From Amphibalanus amphitrite (lineage: Eukaryota; Arthropoda; Thecostraca; Balanomorpha; Balanidae), in contig NW_024881961.1 in NCBI RefSeq assembly GCF_019059575.1, positions 62,001 through 126,000 of the forward strand: a DNA stretch of 64,000 nt, read 5' to 3'. Position 1 is the first letter of the stretch. The number at the start of each line of letters is the position of its first letter. The notes under the pieces are model-generated. The model saw only the letters and a list, made by a program, of their open reading frames with translations. It did not search any database and was not told the origin of the DNA. Made by a program: the position numbers and the translations under genes. Below are positions 40,869 to 64,000 of this stretch, one piece after another.

Positions 40869-41947
40869 AGGTAGTGTGCCACCTTTGAAAGATTTCCCAT
40901 TTTATTTTTCCTAGGATAAGAAGCTTCTGTTTTTACCTAATATCGCAAAAAAAATCAAAAATGGGCCTGGAATAGTGCCTTTTTCGCCTAAAAGTTTATC
41001 GGTTTTTCGATATGTATAACAACTGTAGTGGGCTCACCTGCAAACAGGCGTCGGCAACAATCGCGAATGCGGCGCACATGTGACAATAAGCAAAGGTCAT
41101 TGTAGTGTTACGACCATACGACGTACGGGAATGAGTTATCAGCTGTCTAATCGTAGACAGCACAATGTCGAGCCTTAAACTGTAAGCCTGTATTGGTATT
41201 GTTTCTTTTATTTGGCTGTCGAACATTATTTATGGTTTGAAATATGATTTTATGTAAAATAATTGATATGAAAAAGCCGTCTCATAAGTTATAACCCCAT
41301 TTCACCACACGCAAGTGGCAGAAATGACAATGATCAGCTGACGCATTTTTCTTGGCCGAAGTCAGAGCGCGCAGCCCGACGCACCACCACCGCACCACAA
41401 AGTATGAGCAGAAGCCGCGCCCAAAGCCAGGGCCCCGGTAACGTGAGGTAGCCGAGTCGGGGCAGCGTGCGCTGACCCAAGCCGGGGCCGCAGCTTTGGG
41501 CGCGGTCTACCGCATCCCCGCGGGCAGCCCCGGGCTATCACATGACACCGGGAGGACGCGCGGCTCCGGCTTGGGTCAGCGCACGCTGCCCTGACTCGGC
41601 TACCTCACGTTACCGGGGCCCTGGCTTTGGGCGCGGTCTACCGCACCACCTAACAGGCGTGTTCGAAACCGCAGGAGCTGATGATGAACGGGTTTATCGA
41701 AACTTGATTGGATGAGCATATCGGTAATAGCGATTTCAGTGTGTGCATTTATTGTTCATAGTGGTGTGAAATGTGGTTGGGGTACGACCGACAACCCGTC
41801 GGGGCGAATTTCGCACTGGGGTACTCAAAATTTGAAGAATTTAAGACGTTTCCATGAGTTTTGAAGGTATGGATAAGTTCTAAAAATCCGGTTCTCCTTA
41901 TCTGGGCCATTAACTCCATACGGTCCAGGAAAGCTGGCACACTACCT
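40869..41947. mobile_element. TTAA-flanked element with AGG-type ends (1079 bp)
   Basis: TTAA at 40865-40868 and 41948-41951 flanks AGGTAGTGTGCCA and TGGCACACTACCT, a perfect 13-bp inverted repeat. The layout is shared with the elements at 13695 and 24854, whose ends also begin AGG. It contains a GC-rich foldback (41415-41634). No transposase was recognised. Confidence 0.8.
41415..41634. repeat. GC-rich foldback within the TTAA element
   Basis: The left arm (GCGCCCAAAGCCAGGGCCCC ... CTGACCCAAGCCGG, 41417-41484) and right arm (41566-41633) are complementary over about 68 bp with few mismatches. The loop contains a direct copy of TTTGGGCGCGGTCTACCGCA that also follows the right arm. GC content is far above the AT-rich element around it, which suggests a captured or nested insertion. 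Confidence 0.8.
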
Positions 41948-41951
41948 TTAA

Positions 41952-42830
41952 GGTCTCAGGTCAACTGGTAACCATTGAGGTGTGACTAAAAACCAAATCC
42001 AATATAATGCAATAGGCCAAGTAGGTATCTGTCCTGACAGAAAACAGGCATTTGGGTGCCAAATTATCTTGCTTGAGTGAAAGTTAGGTGTGCCAGGTCT
42101 CAGCTCTCTTTTCGCTATTCCCTGTTCCGAGGAATAGCGAAAAAAGACTTTCGGGGGGTGGCTGCGTGGCACGAACAGCCAGTCTACATCTATCCATCGT
42201 CTAAGTTCATCGTCTATCTATCCGTTCCCTACATCCGTCCGTTTACAGCATACATTGTGCACAATTGATTATGTTCAATTTATCAGCATTGGGGATGCTA
42301 GGTGACGCCGTTTTAGAGAGACGCTGTTATTGCCAAAGAAGATGAACAATAAAGACTGTCTGCATGGCCGGTCGAACTACACCCAGCCTAAAGATGAAAT
42401 GCTCGGCCCTTTGCCGTTCCCGACAGGCAGGTATAATTACTGTGCTTCTGTCGCCCATATTGATCTAGTTTAGGTAAAGCCTAGTTCAGGCATTAAGTTC
42501 ACCGGTGGATGCTGGACGCCTTGTTTATCAGTTTTTCGACTCCAGTACTCCGAAAATAGCTGCGGCGTTGGCCCCGTCCCGTCCAGAATATCTACGCTCT
42601 ACAAGTATGTGCTATGGCGCTGGTCCCCTCCAGTTTGGAATCTGTGCACTCTAGCCGGCGGCAGAGACGTGACGCCTCGTCTGAGGAGGGGAGGCGGGGA
42701 GGCGGGAGGCGGGAGGCGGCCGTCAGAGGTGGCGGTCTCAGAATCGCCGCGCCGCCGTCGACGAACCGCAGCCGCCGGTACCGCGTGGTTCAGTCGTGTG
42801 CGGACCGCGCGCGCTGCAGGGTGTTCGGTG
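41952..42830. other. Upstream region of the alkaline phosphatase gene
   Basis: A small inverted repeat (CTTTTCGCTATTCC / GGAATAGCGAAAA) lies at 42108-42144. The last 200 bp before the start codon are very GC-rich and probably form promoter and 5' UTR. No core promoter motif could be assigned. Confidence 0.3.
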
Positions 42831-56367
<13,537 letters not shown>

Positions 56368-58369
56368 GTCAGTCTCTGTGGGCTGTTGGAGATTAGTACT
56401 GTGTGGGCATCTGTGGGCTGTGGGGCGGTATACTTAAAGGGACATGATATTTTTCGGGCTAAGGGTACTCGTTCGAAGCCATCAGCTGCATTTCAAAGAA
56501 CGAAGATAAACCGCACGAATGTCCATTTATTCCCGAATCCCATGTGCTTTATGCTCAAAGCTTCTCGCTTATTGCGAATCGCGGTGGTCCCCTGCCAAGG
56601 GGACTCTGACGTCTCGACTCCGGACTCGCCGCTGCCGTCATGGGACTCGCCTCCTGGCCTGGTGACAAATCTGTCCCCCAGAGTGTAACACTACCCCGCT
56701 CCGACCAGAGACGCTGACAGTGACACATCTGCAGCGCAACTGTTCCGAGCCGCGAGTCTCGCCTCTGCCTCACACGTCGGGGAGCCACTCCAAACATTAT
56801 TGACGCTGAGAATTATGTAACTCGGTTTGCCGCCGATTTACGGAAGTTAAATGCTTACATAATATGTTAAGATGGAACTTCGCCAACAGACATGTGAACG
56901 ATCCATAGTCCTTACAAACGAAATCGTAGCGTACGAATATATCTACGCAGAGGGCTCGCACAAAGCTGGAGGCGAAGATAAACCCGGGTGTTGACGGCCT
57001 TTCACAGCCAAACAGGGAGGGGAGTTGATCGGAGGACACGCTAATAGCTTCATCAATACAGACCGCAGCACTCCGGAGATCCCCGCTGCGGCGAAGGACC
57101 TCCACTACAGCGGGATAATTGACGACTGCTGGGTTTTCCATCGAGTAGAAGGCTTGACAGATCCAAAAAGGTGATATGCTTCCTAGCCACAATTATTTTA
57201 CGGACACGTAGGTAAGAAGCTTAGTTCTATAGATAGTTACTTTTAGAAGATCTAGGGCTAGGCATTCATGTCAATTGCATTTATCTCAGTAATAACTTGA
57301 TAAGCTAAACCCGTTGATAAGATTTCGTCGAGGGCAGCATGAAGCCACCGATACAATCATGAGGTCTATCCCATGCATAGTAATTACACATCGCTATAAC
57401 AACCCAAAAGCATCATCAAATAGTAAATGCAATAGTTTTCTTGCAGATTGCAGCAGTCCAATTTAGGACACTATACCTATTGGGACAGGATGGGGAACGC
57501 TCATGAAGGCGCTTTACGTTTGCGCCGCGCAAAAGTATAGCATGCGCTGATTATGAGGCGGTTTTCCATTTCACGGCATGCCACTGAATAGCTGTGTGTG
57601 CCCTAAACCGCACCACAACCGACGGCTACCTGGTGTCATAAGGCGCAAAATTGCTCCACAAGCCACCAGCGAACTGCGCGTGAAGCTATTGAAACGGAAA
57701 TTGCGTCCAGAAATGGCGGCATTTAATACAAATCGCAGCGTTTTGTCTGGTTAATGACCTAAAAATCCATATCTGCGTAGGCAACTGGTTACAGAGAAGT
57801 CAAAGTACGACCTATTGCCAGAATATCCGGCGGTGAAACAGGGCCGTCAATTTGCTGTTAATAGGCTGCGTAAATGGTGGAGCAATTAAGCGAGCGAGGC
57901 CAGGCCCTACATTACAGACCTAGGACCGTCTGCTTCCAGCAAACGGAAGTTAATCTTGTGAACGAGTTTCCACGCATCAATTTGAAAATGTGAGACAGAC
58001 ATGGCCCCATAACGCAGACCACAGTTGAATGTGTGGTGTTAGTAAATGTCGTAATTAAATGGATTTTAGTTCATAAGATTAAGTTGTTAAGCTCATTCGA
58101 ATCGATTTAAATGTTATCGTTATTCACTTTAATTAATTGAAGTCGTGCTGCATAATTCTGTTTGCTGCCTCCCAAGCTCTTAATCTTCATAAGACCATCC
58201 ATAAATGTTCCTTGGAAAAATCTTTCAATAGAAATAGAAATGCAGAACACAAAAAGTCCAGAACCGAAGTGATCTACTTACATGCAATCACGCCTTTCAC
58301 CTGAACGACTGAGCTTCCTTCCCTGTCCTTTCGTCTCCCTCTAACGCTCAATCGAATATCCACCCGTCT

Positions 58370-58463
<94 letters not shown>

Positions 58464-59890
58464 TGTATTTTGGCAGAACATTTTCTTTTAGACAAGTTTT
58501 GTTGAAGGCCAGGGAATATCTTGTTTTTGTTAGCTTCTTGCGTGTTTGTTCGATATGTCGAAGTAGAAGTTTTTGATCCTGAGGTAAGTCAAAAATGAGA
58601 TCCCCAAAGTTCATGTATTCATTAATAGCTAGCGACGTTTCGGCTTTTCCAAAACCATTTTCAAGCTTAATTATGTTTAGCACGACATGAGCGATCACAA
58701 ATGTTGATAAATAAAGTAAAACATGTTTCATGGCGACCCCCACCGGACACGATTTGGTAGCCGAGGTCTGTGACGTCAGCCGGGCGTGAAGTTTTCCCTT
58801 CACCATAGGCTTCACACACAAACCGGCCGAAGTTCATGCCAGGATAGCCCGGCTTGAAAGTGCAAAAATGATTAAATTTTGCCCTCAATAGATTCATTGC
58901 TTCATTTTATAACTAAAAACGTCCGTTATTAGGACTCAATGAAGGTAAAAAGTACTCAAAATCGAAGTTTAAGAAAATGCTGTCCGAGCACAATCTGGTA
59001 ACATCACGTGACCTCTTTTAAGCAGAATGTATATAATTCAAGGATGTTATTACACGATTGCTGCCTAAAACATCATAAATAATACGCTTGTAACATTTAT
59101 TGCTTCTGTTTAAGTCATAACATTGCAAAACGCAAAGTTTATCATGGAAGTCACGTGACCAAAGGTATAGCAGGGGTTGGGACAAGCACTCAAAGGATTT
59201 CAAGTTTTTTAATTAAATTATATAAGTTTCATGATGAAATTGATAGAATGTATTTTTTCCTAATGAAATACAAATTTTCGTATGTAAAATATTTTCCTTA
59301 TGGGCGAAATTCTCCATATAAGAAATGTCAGTGACGTCACCAGGGCTTTACTGGGCTTTACTCAAAACATCGGACCTACCTGTTTCTTATAGGTATCTTG
59401 TTTCATGGTACACTTGGTTCAATATAGGTATCTTGTTTCATGTATCTTGGTTCATGGTTGATAAGAGGCTCTTGGTTGGTTGCTAGGCAACGGTGTTGTT
59501 GTTTGAGATTCCGATATTTATATTACTTTTTCAGGTAATTAAACTGTAAGCATGACAGTAACCTGATAAAAGAACGTCGGAAAAGTGCAATATCAGTTGA
59601 TTATGTGTCTCAACCTTCAGATTTACGGCGAGAGGCTGTAAGTGAGATTTCACTTTTTGGAGACGAACTTGGCGCATTCAACTGACAAATGAAGTTAAAA
59701 CTTGTTTAAAACAATTAAATAATTGAAAGTTTTGCTGGAAATATCACAAGAAACCTATTCTGGAACTGATTCTTCATATGTGCTATCGCTCTGCATGCTG
59801 CATGATCTGATCTGAATCCTGTTGGTGGCTACAAGTTGGCTGCCACGGGCCACCTTCGTCATCTCCAGTCATCTATCATCCTTCCTTCCT
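56368..59890. other. Phosphatase intron with microsatellite and possible retroelement remnant
   Basis: No further phosphatase exon is visible. On the minus strand, 58750-58470 encodes a segment with LLLRHIEQTRKKLTKTRYSL and CLKENVLPKYT, preceded by sequence containing GAAAAGCCGAAACGTCG. This combination is reminiscent of the 5' part of Penelope-like retroelements, but no reverse transcriptase is present, so the call is tentative. Confidence 0.3.
58372..58460. repeat. (TA)n microsatellite, about 89 bp
   Basis: Pure alternating TA. It abuts the possible Penelope-like remnant and ends with CAGTGTATTT. Confidence 0.95.
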
Positions 59891-60002
59891 TCCGTGTCTG
59901 TCAATCTGTATCTTGACTTCATCTGTCCTGTCTTCAAAGAGGTCTAAATACTGTGTCAGTGACATCAGATTTGCCACCACTGAACCTGTATAGTGAAGGG
60001 AG

Positions 60003-60872
60003 ATGGCAAGCAAGGTGTCACCTCACTCAACGAGAGCCCGTAAACTCCTTCCCCGGGAGGTAACGGCATCACCTCAGAACCAGAAAAAGGATGTGACAGC
60101 TCTTATTGAGACAGCAGTTAAAGCTGCAATACAAAAGGCAGAGGTCTCACTAAGCACTACATTGAAGGATACCTTGAAGACTGCTGTTAGTCAGATGGCA
60201 AATACCATCGGAGAACAGCTGGCGTCTGATTTGCGTGATGCACTGCGAAACATCAGTGAAGAAATGGAACGCTTGTCACGAAGGCTCAAAGAATGTGAAG
60301 CAAAGCTACAGGAGCAGTCAGCCCCAGTGCCAGCTTCAGCTTCTGTCGAGATTAGACCACCACCATCAAACACCACCATTCAGCGCCAGACGTTTGATAT
60401 TGACAGGCTGGAGCAGTACTCCCGAAGGGACAACATCCGAATCAGGGGAGTGCCCCAGGATGAAAGAGAGGACACTGACCAGATCATCATTGATCTAGCA
60501 AAGGAGTGTGGAGTCGTGATGTCCAAGCAGGACATCAGCACATCTCACCGGATACAGACAAAAAAGGACACAGGAGGACCGCCACCAATCATAGCAAGGC
60601 TGGTTCGAAGGGAAGTAAAGATCAGTCTGATGAGGGCAAAAAGGATCCTGAAAACCAAGCGCAAGAACGTGTATATTGACGAGGACCTCACCCCTCTCAG
60701 AGCAAAGATGTTCTTCGCTCTACGGAAGGACCCGGATGTCAGCGCAGTCTGGACCATCGACGGACGGATCCACTGCAAAATGAACGGGAAGGATGAAAAA
60801 ATCATCATAGACTCTCCAGTGGACCTCTTCACCATCGGGTGGTCCGACGATAAGGTGAAGCCATTCTACTAG
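60003..60872 (+). CDS. LINE ORF1 protein
   Basis: The protein has 289 residues. A basic N-terminus (about 1-35) is followed by a predicted coiled coil (about 40-115; heptad-like LSRRLKECEAKLQEQ). A conserved block starts with RLEQYSRRDNIRIRGVPQDE. This EQYSRRxNxxIxGxP signature is widespread in invertebrate LINE ORF1 proteins, with an RRM-like fold and a C-terminal domain (AKMFFALRKDP). It would coat the element's RNA and act as a chaperone for target-primed reverse transcription. The start ATG follows AAGGGAG and is the only one that includes the full basic region. It ends with TAG, and the same frame then stays open into ORF2. Confidence 0.85.
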   Translation: MASKVSPHSTRARKLLPREVTASPQNQKKDVTALIETAVKAAIQKAEVSLSTTLKDTLKTAVSQMANTIGEQLASDLRDALRNISEEMERLSRRLKECEAKLQEQSAPVPASASVEIRPPPSNTTIQRQTFDIDRLEQYSRRDNIRIRGVPQDEREDTDQIIIDLAKECGVVMSKQDISTSHRIQTKKDTGGPPPIIARLVRREVKISLMRAKRILKTKRKNVYIDEDLTPLRAKMFFALRKDPDVSAVWTIDGRIHCKMNGKDEKIIIDSPVDLFTIGWSDDKVKPFY

Positions 60873-60914
60873 GACATCAGCGACCCCAGGACACCCACAT
60901 CCCGAGGAAATGAA

Positions 60915-63848
60915 GTGAAACAAGTAAAATCCCAGACTGTTAATAACACTGATCCCAGCCTTTACAAACAGAGAGTGAAATTCCTCAGTCTCAACGTTAA
61001 TGGGATCCGTAGTAAACTTAAGTATGGACTGATTGATAACTACGTAATGCTGTTTGACATCATCTGTCTGGTTGAAACAAAATCAGATGAATTCCAATTG
61101 AATTGGTTTCCAGGTTATACGGCAGTACCCTTGGAAACCAGATCAAAACACTTCCCTTATGGTGGTGTACATGGTGTGTGTATTCTTTTTAGGACATTGT
61201 TTTGTAGACATATCAAAGTTATCACTGGAATGCGTTCTCCATTCGTTCAATGGATTCTCGTTAAGAAAGAGGCTTATGGGAAAGAGTTTATTGTAGGAGG
61301 AGCATATTTTCCTCATGAAGGTTCAAAATACGCACAGGAGGAAATGTTTGATGATCTCATGTTTGACCTTACTAACTTAAATGGGAGGTATGAAGCACCC
61401 ATAATTCTTCTGGGTGATTTCAATGCCAGAACTGGAGTAATTGATGACATTTTGCCAGTCGAAAGTGCTCATGTGCCTGGCTTCGCATCGCAGGACACAA
61501 ATAGCTTCCATTCCTATGAGCACTCGTCCCTCTTAGGAGCTAACATGAATCGTAGTAGTCAGGACCAAGTGTCAAATAGCCATGGCCACCAGCTTATTCA
61601 GTGTCTCAGAGCTGCTGACATGAGGATTGTTAATGGCAGATTTGGAAGAGATGCTGGTGTTGGCAGCTACACATGTATGAATGCAAATGGACAAAGTGTC
61701 ATTGATTATATTATAATGTCAACCTGCCTTCTCCCTGACATATTATCTTTTGAAGTAGATGTACTGGACAAATGTTTATCTGACATTCACTGCCCCCTTA
61801 ACATGGACATTGCTTTCAAAGACCGAATGCCGGAGAAGAATGTCCATGCCCCTACCTATGACGATATCTTTGAGTCCGACCACAATGTCAGTGACAACCC
61901 AGTATTACTTACTTCCTGGAAAAGCGAACTGGCAGGTGCATTTACCGCTGGTATTAGTAATGATAATATACAGCTTTTAACTGAGGAAATGGACAATGCA
62001 ATAGACAACATGCAAACACTTTCCAATGCTAGTATAGATGCACTGTCAAACAATCTATGTGAAATTTTACTATCACCTGCCAGGACACTTGGAATGTGCA
62101 GGCTGAAACAGTGTAACCAATCTGAAGCAAAGTGGCATAAACGTCAATCAAAACATAATGCTAAAATGCAAAAGACAGATAAACCATGGTTCGATGATTT
62201 GTGTAAAACCAAGCGCAAGGAATACTTGTCGGCCAAACACAAGTCCAAGCTGAGTAAATCTGACCATGACAGAGTTAATGTGGGTAAACTTGCTAAATCT
62301 TACAAAAGACTTATACAGAAAACCAAGCTTAGGTATAATCAGGAGCTGCATGAACTCCTCAAGCACCTGAAACCTCACGACCCTAAGGAATACTGGAATA
62401 TCCTTAAGAAGCCAGTCCAGAGTAAAGTAAAAGACCACCCTGTTCCACTCCAGGCTCTTATGGCCCACTTCAAAAAGATAAGTTATGATGCTGATGCAGT
62501 TGTAAACACTCAGCCAGACCCGCTGACTCTGGTGGACAGCTTCAGCATAAATGAAGCAATAAATGGCCCTTTTGATGAAAAAGAAGTTGCAACGCAGTTG
62601 AAAAGGCTTAAAAACAACAAAGCGTGCGGAAACGATGGAATTCGTAATGAGTTCATGAAGTACTCCCCTAACTCGTTTGTAATGTGTGTCACTAAGCTCT
62701 TCAATGTGGTACTCGAGTCTGGTCTAGTACCTACAGACTGGACTGTTGGGGTAATCAAACCTCTTTTCAAGGGAAAGGGTTCTCCCGATGATCCTGACAA
62801 TTACAGAGGGATTACCCTCCTTAGTTGCATAGGGAAACTGTTTACAGCTGTGATAAATCGCAGACTTACACTATATATTGAAGGACAAGGTCTTATTGGC
62901 GATGAGCAGGCTGGATTCAGGGCAAACCACTCCACAATTGATCACATATTTGTTCTCAAGTCCATCATAGAGTTATATTCATTTCACCACAAGCGTTTGT
63001 ATTGTGCTTTCATTGACTACAAAAAAGCTTTCGATCTAGTGAATAGGGCAATGCTTTGGAGGAAGCTTATTTCCAATGGCATAAATGGTAAGATATTAAG
63101 GGTCATTTATAACATGTATGCCAATGCCAAGTCATGTATACAAGAAGGGTCTAGTGTCTCTGATTTATTCACTTGCAATATTGGTGTAAGGCAAGGCGAA
63201 AATCTCTCACCACTTTTATTTGCACTGTACCTAAATGATTTTGAATTAACGATCTCCAAAAAGTTCAAGGGTCTAGAATTTCTCAGCAACGAAATCAAAG
63301 AGGCTTTGAGCGATGATGACGTGGAGTACTTTATGAGGATATTTTGCCTGCTTTATGCTGATGACACGATAGTCCTTGCTGAAACTCCAATAGAACTACA
63401 ATCTGCCTTAGATGCTGTTCATCGTTACTGCCAGGACTGGCAACTGACCGTAAATACTGCAAAAACGAAAGTTGTAATTTTCTCAAGAGGTAGAGTTAAA
63501 AAAGCACACACTTTCTGCTTTGGTAATGAACCACTTGAAGTGGTACGTGAATATACATACTTAGGGACAGTCTTCTCATCCAATGGCTCCATGAAAGCTG
63601 CCGTACTAAAACAAGTAGCACAAGCTAATAGAGCCCTCTTCAAACTGTGCTCAATAATATCATCGCTTAACTTGCGTATCGACACATGTTGGGAACTTTT
63701 TGATCAGATGGTGGTACCTGTTTTACTATATGGCTGTGAAGTCTGGGGATTAAGCCATATACAGTACATAGAAAACTTTCACAAAAAGTTTATGAAGCAC
63801 CTGTTAAAAATTAAGCAAGTACTCAGCCAATTGCATGGCTTATGGTGA
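60915..63848 (+). CDS. LINE ORF2: APE endonuclease and reverse transcriptase, broken near its end
   Basis: A frame of 977 codons. The N-terminal endonuclease shows LSLNVNGIRSK, LVETKSD, the active-site loop ILLGDFNART and the SDIHCPLN block near residue 290. The reverse transcriptase follows from about residue 560: NYRGITLLSCIGKLFTAV, EQAGFRANHST, AFIDYKKAFDLVNR (first catalytic Asp), GVRQGENLSPLLFALYLNDF and LLYADDTIVLAE (the catalytic YADD). A thumb-like segment and YLGTVFSSNGSM come next. No ATG lies near the start; the first in-frame Met is about 44 codons in, while the frame is open right back to the ORF1 stop. The open frame ends at a premature stop at 63846-63848, because of a small indel near 63826. 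Confidence 0.85.
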   Translation: MKQVKSQTVNNTDPSLYKQRVKFLSLNVNGIRSKLKYGLIDNYVMLFDIICLVETKSDEFQLNWFPGYTAVPLETRSKHFPYGGVHGVCILFRTLFCRHIKVITGMRSPFVQWILVKKEAYGKEFIVGGAYFPHEGSKYAQEEMFDDLMFDLTNLNGRYEAPIILLGDFNARTGVIDDILPVESAHVPGFASQDTNSFHSYEHSSLLGANMNRSSQDQVSNSHGHQLIQCLRAADMRIVNGRFGRDAGVGSYTCMNANGQSVIDYIIMSTCLLPDILSFEVDVLDKCLSDIHCPLNMDIAFKDRMPEKNVHAPTYDDIFESDHNVSDNPVLLTSWKSELAGAFTAGISNDNIQLLTEEMDNAIDNMQTLSNASIDALSNNLCEILLSPARTLGMCRLKQCNQSEAKWHKRQSKHNAKMQKTDKPWFDDLCKTKRKEYLSAKHKSKLSKSDHDRVNVGKLAKSYKRLIQKTKLRYNQELHELLKHLKPHDPKEYWNILKKPVQSKVKDHPVPLQALMAHFKKISYDADAVVNTQPDPLTLVDSFSINEAINGPFDEKEVATQLKRLKNNKACGNDGIRNEFMKYSPNSFVMCVTKLFNVVLESGLVPTDWTVGVIKPLFKGKGSPDDPDNYRGITLLSCIGKLFTAVINRRLTLYIEGQGLIGDEQAGFRANHSTIDHIFVLKSIIELYSFHHKRLYCAFIDYKKAFDLVNRAMLWRKLISNGINGKILRVIYNMYANAKSCIQEGSSVSDLFTCNIGVRQGENLSPLLFALYLNDFELTISKKFKGLEFLSNEIKEALSDDDVEYFMRIFCLLYADDTIVLAETPIELQSALDAVHRYCQDWQLTVNTAKTKVVIFSRGRVKKAHTFCFGNEPLEVVREYTYLGTVFSSNGSMKAAVLKQVAQANRALFKLCSIISSLNLRIDTCWELFDQMVVPVLLYGCEVWGLSHIQYIENFHKKFMKHLLKIKQVLSQLHGLW

Positions 63849-64000
63849 ATTGGGCAGAACTACACTAGAAGTAGTTATAAAAAAACGAGTCATTGGCTTC
63901 TGGATCAGACTAATAAATGGCGATAAGCACAAGCTTTCCTACATTATGATGCAGCTTCAGATTGATAAGCTCCAAAACTCAAACTTCAAGCCTCAGTGGG
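63826..64000 (+). pseudogene. LINE ORF2 C-terminal continuation in shifted frame
   Basis: From about 63826 the +1 frame is open to the window end and continues the protein with segments such as MAYGELGRTTLEVVIKKR and VIGFWIRLINGDKHKL. These are typical of the region after the reverse transcriptase thumb in this LINE group. A one-base gain or two-base loss explains the break with the upstream frame. This copy is therefore probably inactive unless the indel is a sequencing error. Confidence 0.75.

Larger units (their letters stand above)
59891..64000 (+). mobile_element. Two-ORF non-LTR retrotransposon (CR1/L2/Jockey-type), right end outside window
   Basis: A 5' untranslated stretch of roughly 100 bp or more precedes ORF1 (60003-60872) and ORF2 (60915 on). 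The ORFs encode an RNA-binding coiled-coil protein and an endonuclease plus reverse transcriptase, the standard two-protein layout of APE-type LINEs. Codon use is AT-richer than in the host genes. The 5' boundary is approximate, and the 3' UTR and tail lie beyond 64000. The element may sit within the phosphatase gene. Confidence 0.85.

Noticed and set aside
56434-56450. Another AGGG-type TTAA element starting at TTAAAGGGACATG
   Set aside because: Only a left-end-like sequence was found; no matching right end with TTAA lies within a few kilobases.

Overview
The window is nuclear DNA from an animal. It holds spliced genes with GT-AG introns, long introns, dinucleotide microsatellites, many TIR-flanked DNA transposons, a tRNA-derived SINE, a LINE and part of an LTR retrotransposon. 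Coding exons are GC-rich and the spacer DNA is AT-richer. The gene set points to an arthropod: a metabotropic glutamate receptor lacking side-chain-binding residues, as in the arthropod mXR group, and a Methuselah-type receptor with a somatomedin B domain. A crustacean is my best guess. That is inference, because no rRNA or mitochondrial marker is present.

Layout. 1-1922: start of the gag gene, leader and LTR of a minus-strand Ty3/Gypsy-like element. 1990-3228: two G-run-ended TTAA elements. 5207-9357: a 4.15-kb PIF/Harbinger element with a decayed transposase and a palindromic insertion. 10179-28204: a 16-exon class C GPCR gene (mXR-like mGluR) whose exon phases all join to give 972 residues. 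Its introns carry several MITEs, and its last intron holds a complete antisense three-exon GPCR gene (23919-27100). 30243-31273: a piggyBac-like MITE crowded with AGGTCA hexamers. 32649-34064: an intronless MFS transporter (SLC18B1-like). 36090-39072: a four-exon type II membrane SGNH esterase resembling the CASD1 catalytic domain, with a second AGGTCA-rich MITE in intron 3. 42831-56367: the 5' part of a secreted or GPI-type alkaline phosphatase, continuing past the window. 59.9-64 kb: a two-ORF LINE running off the end.

The genes do not form one pathway. Two are neuronal or hormonal receptors arranged as a nested antisense pair. The rest are a vesicular-type transporter, a secretory-pathway esterase and a phosphatase.

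Three things stand out. First, exon ends are repeatedly duplicated in tandem: all four visible stop codons sit in or at the edge of tandem repeats, and three 5' splice sites are repeated downstream of themselves. Second, TTAA-flanked elements have homopolymeric G/C ends and about 17-21 nuclear-receptor half-site hexamers each. Third, the receptor has lost both residues that bind the glutamate side chain.
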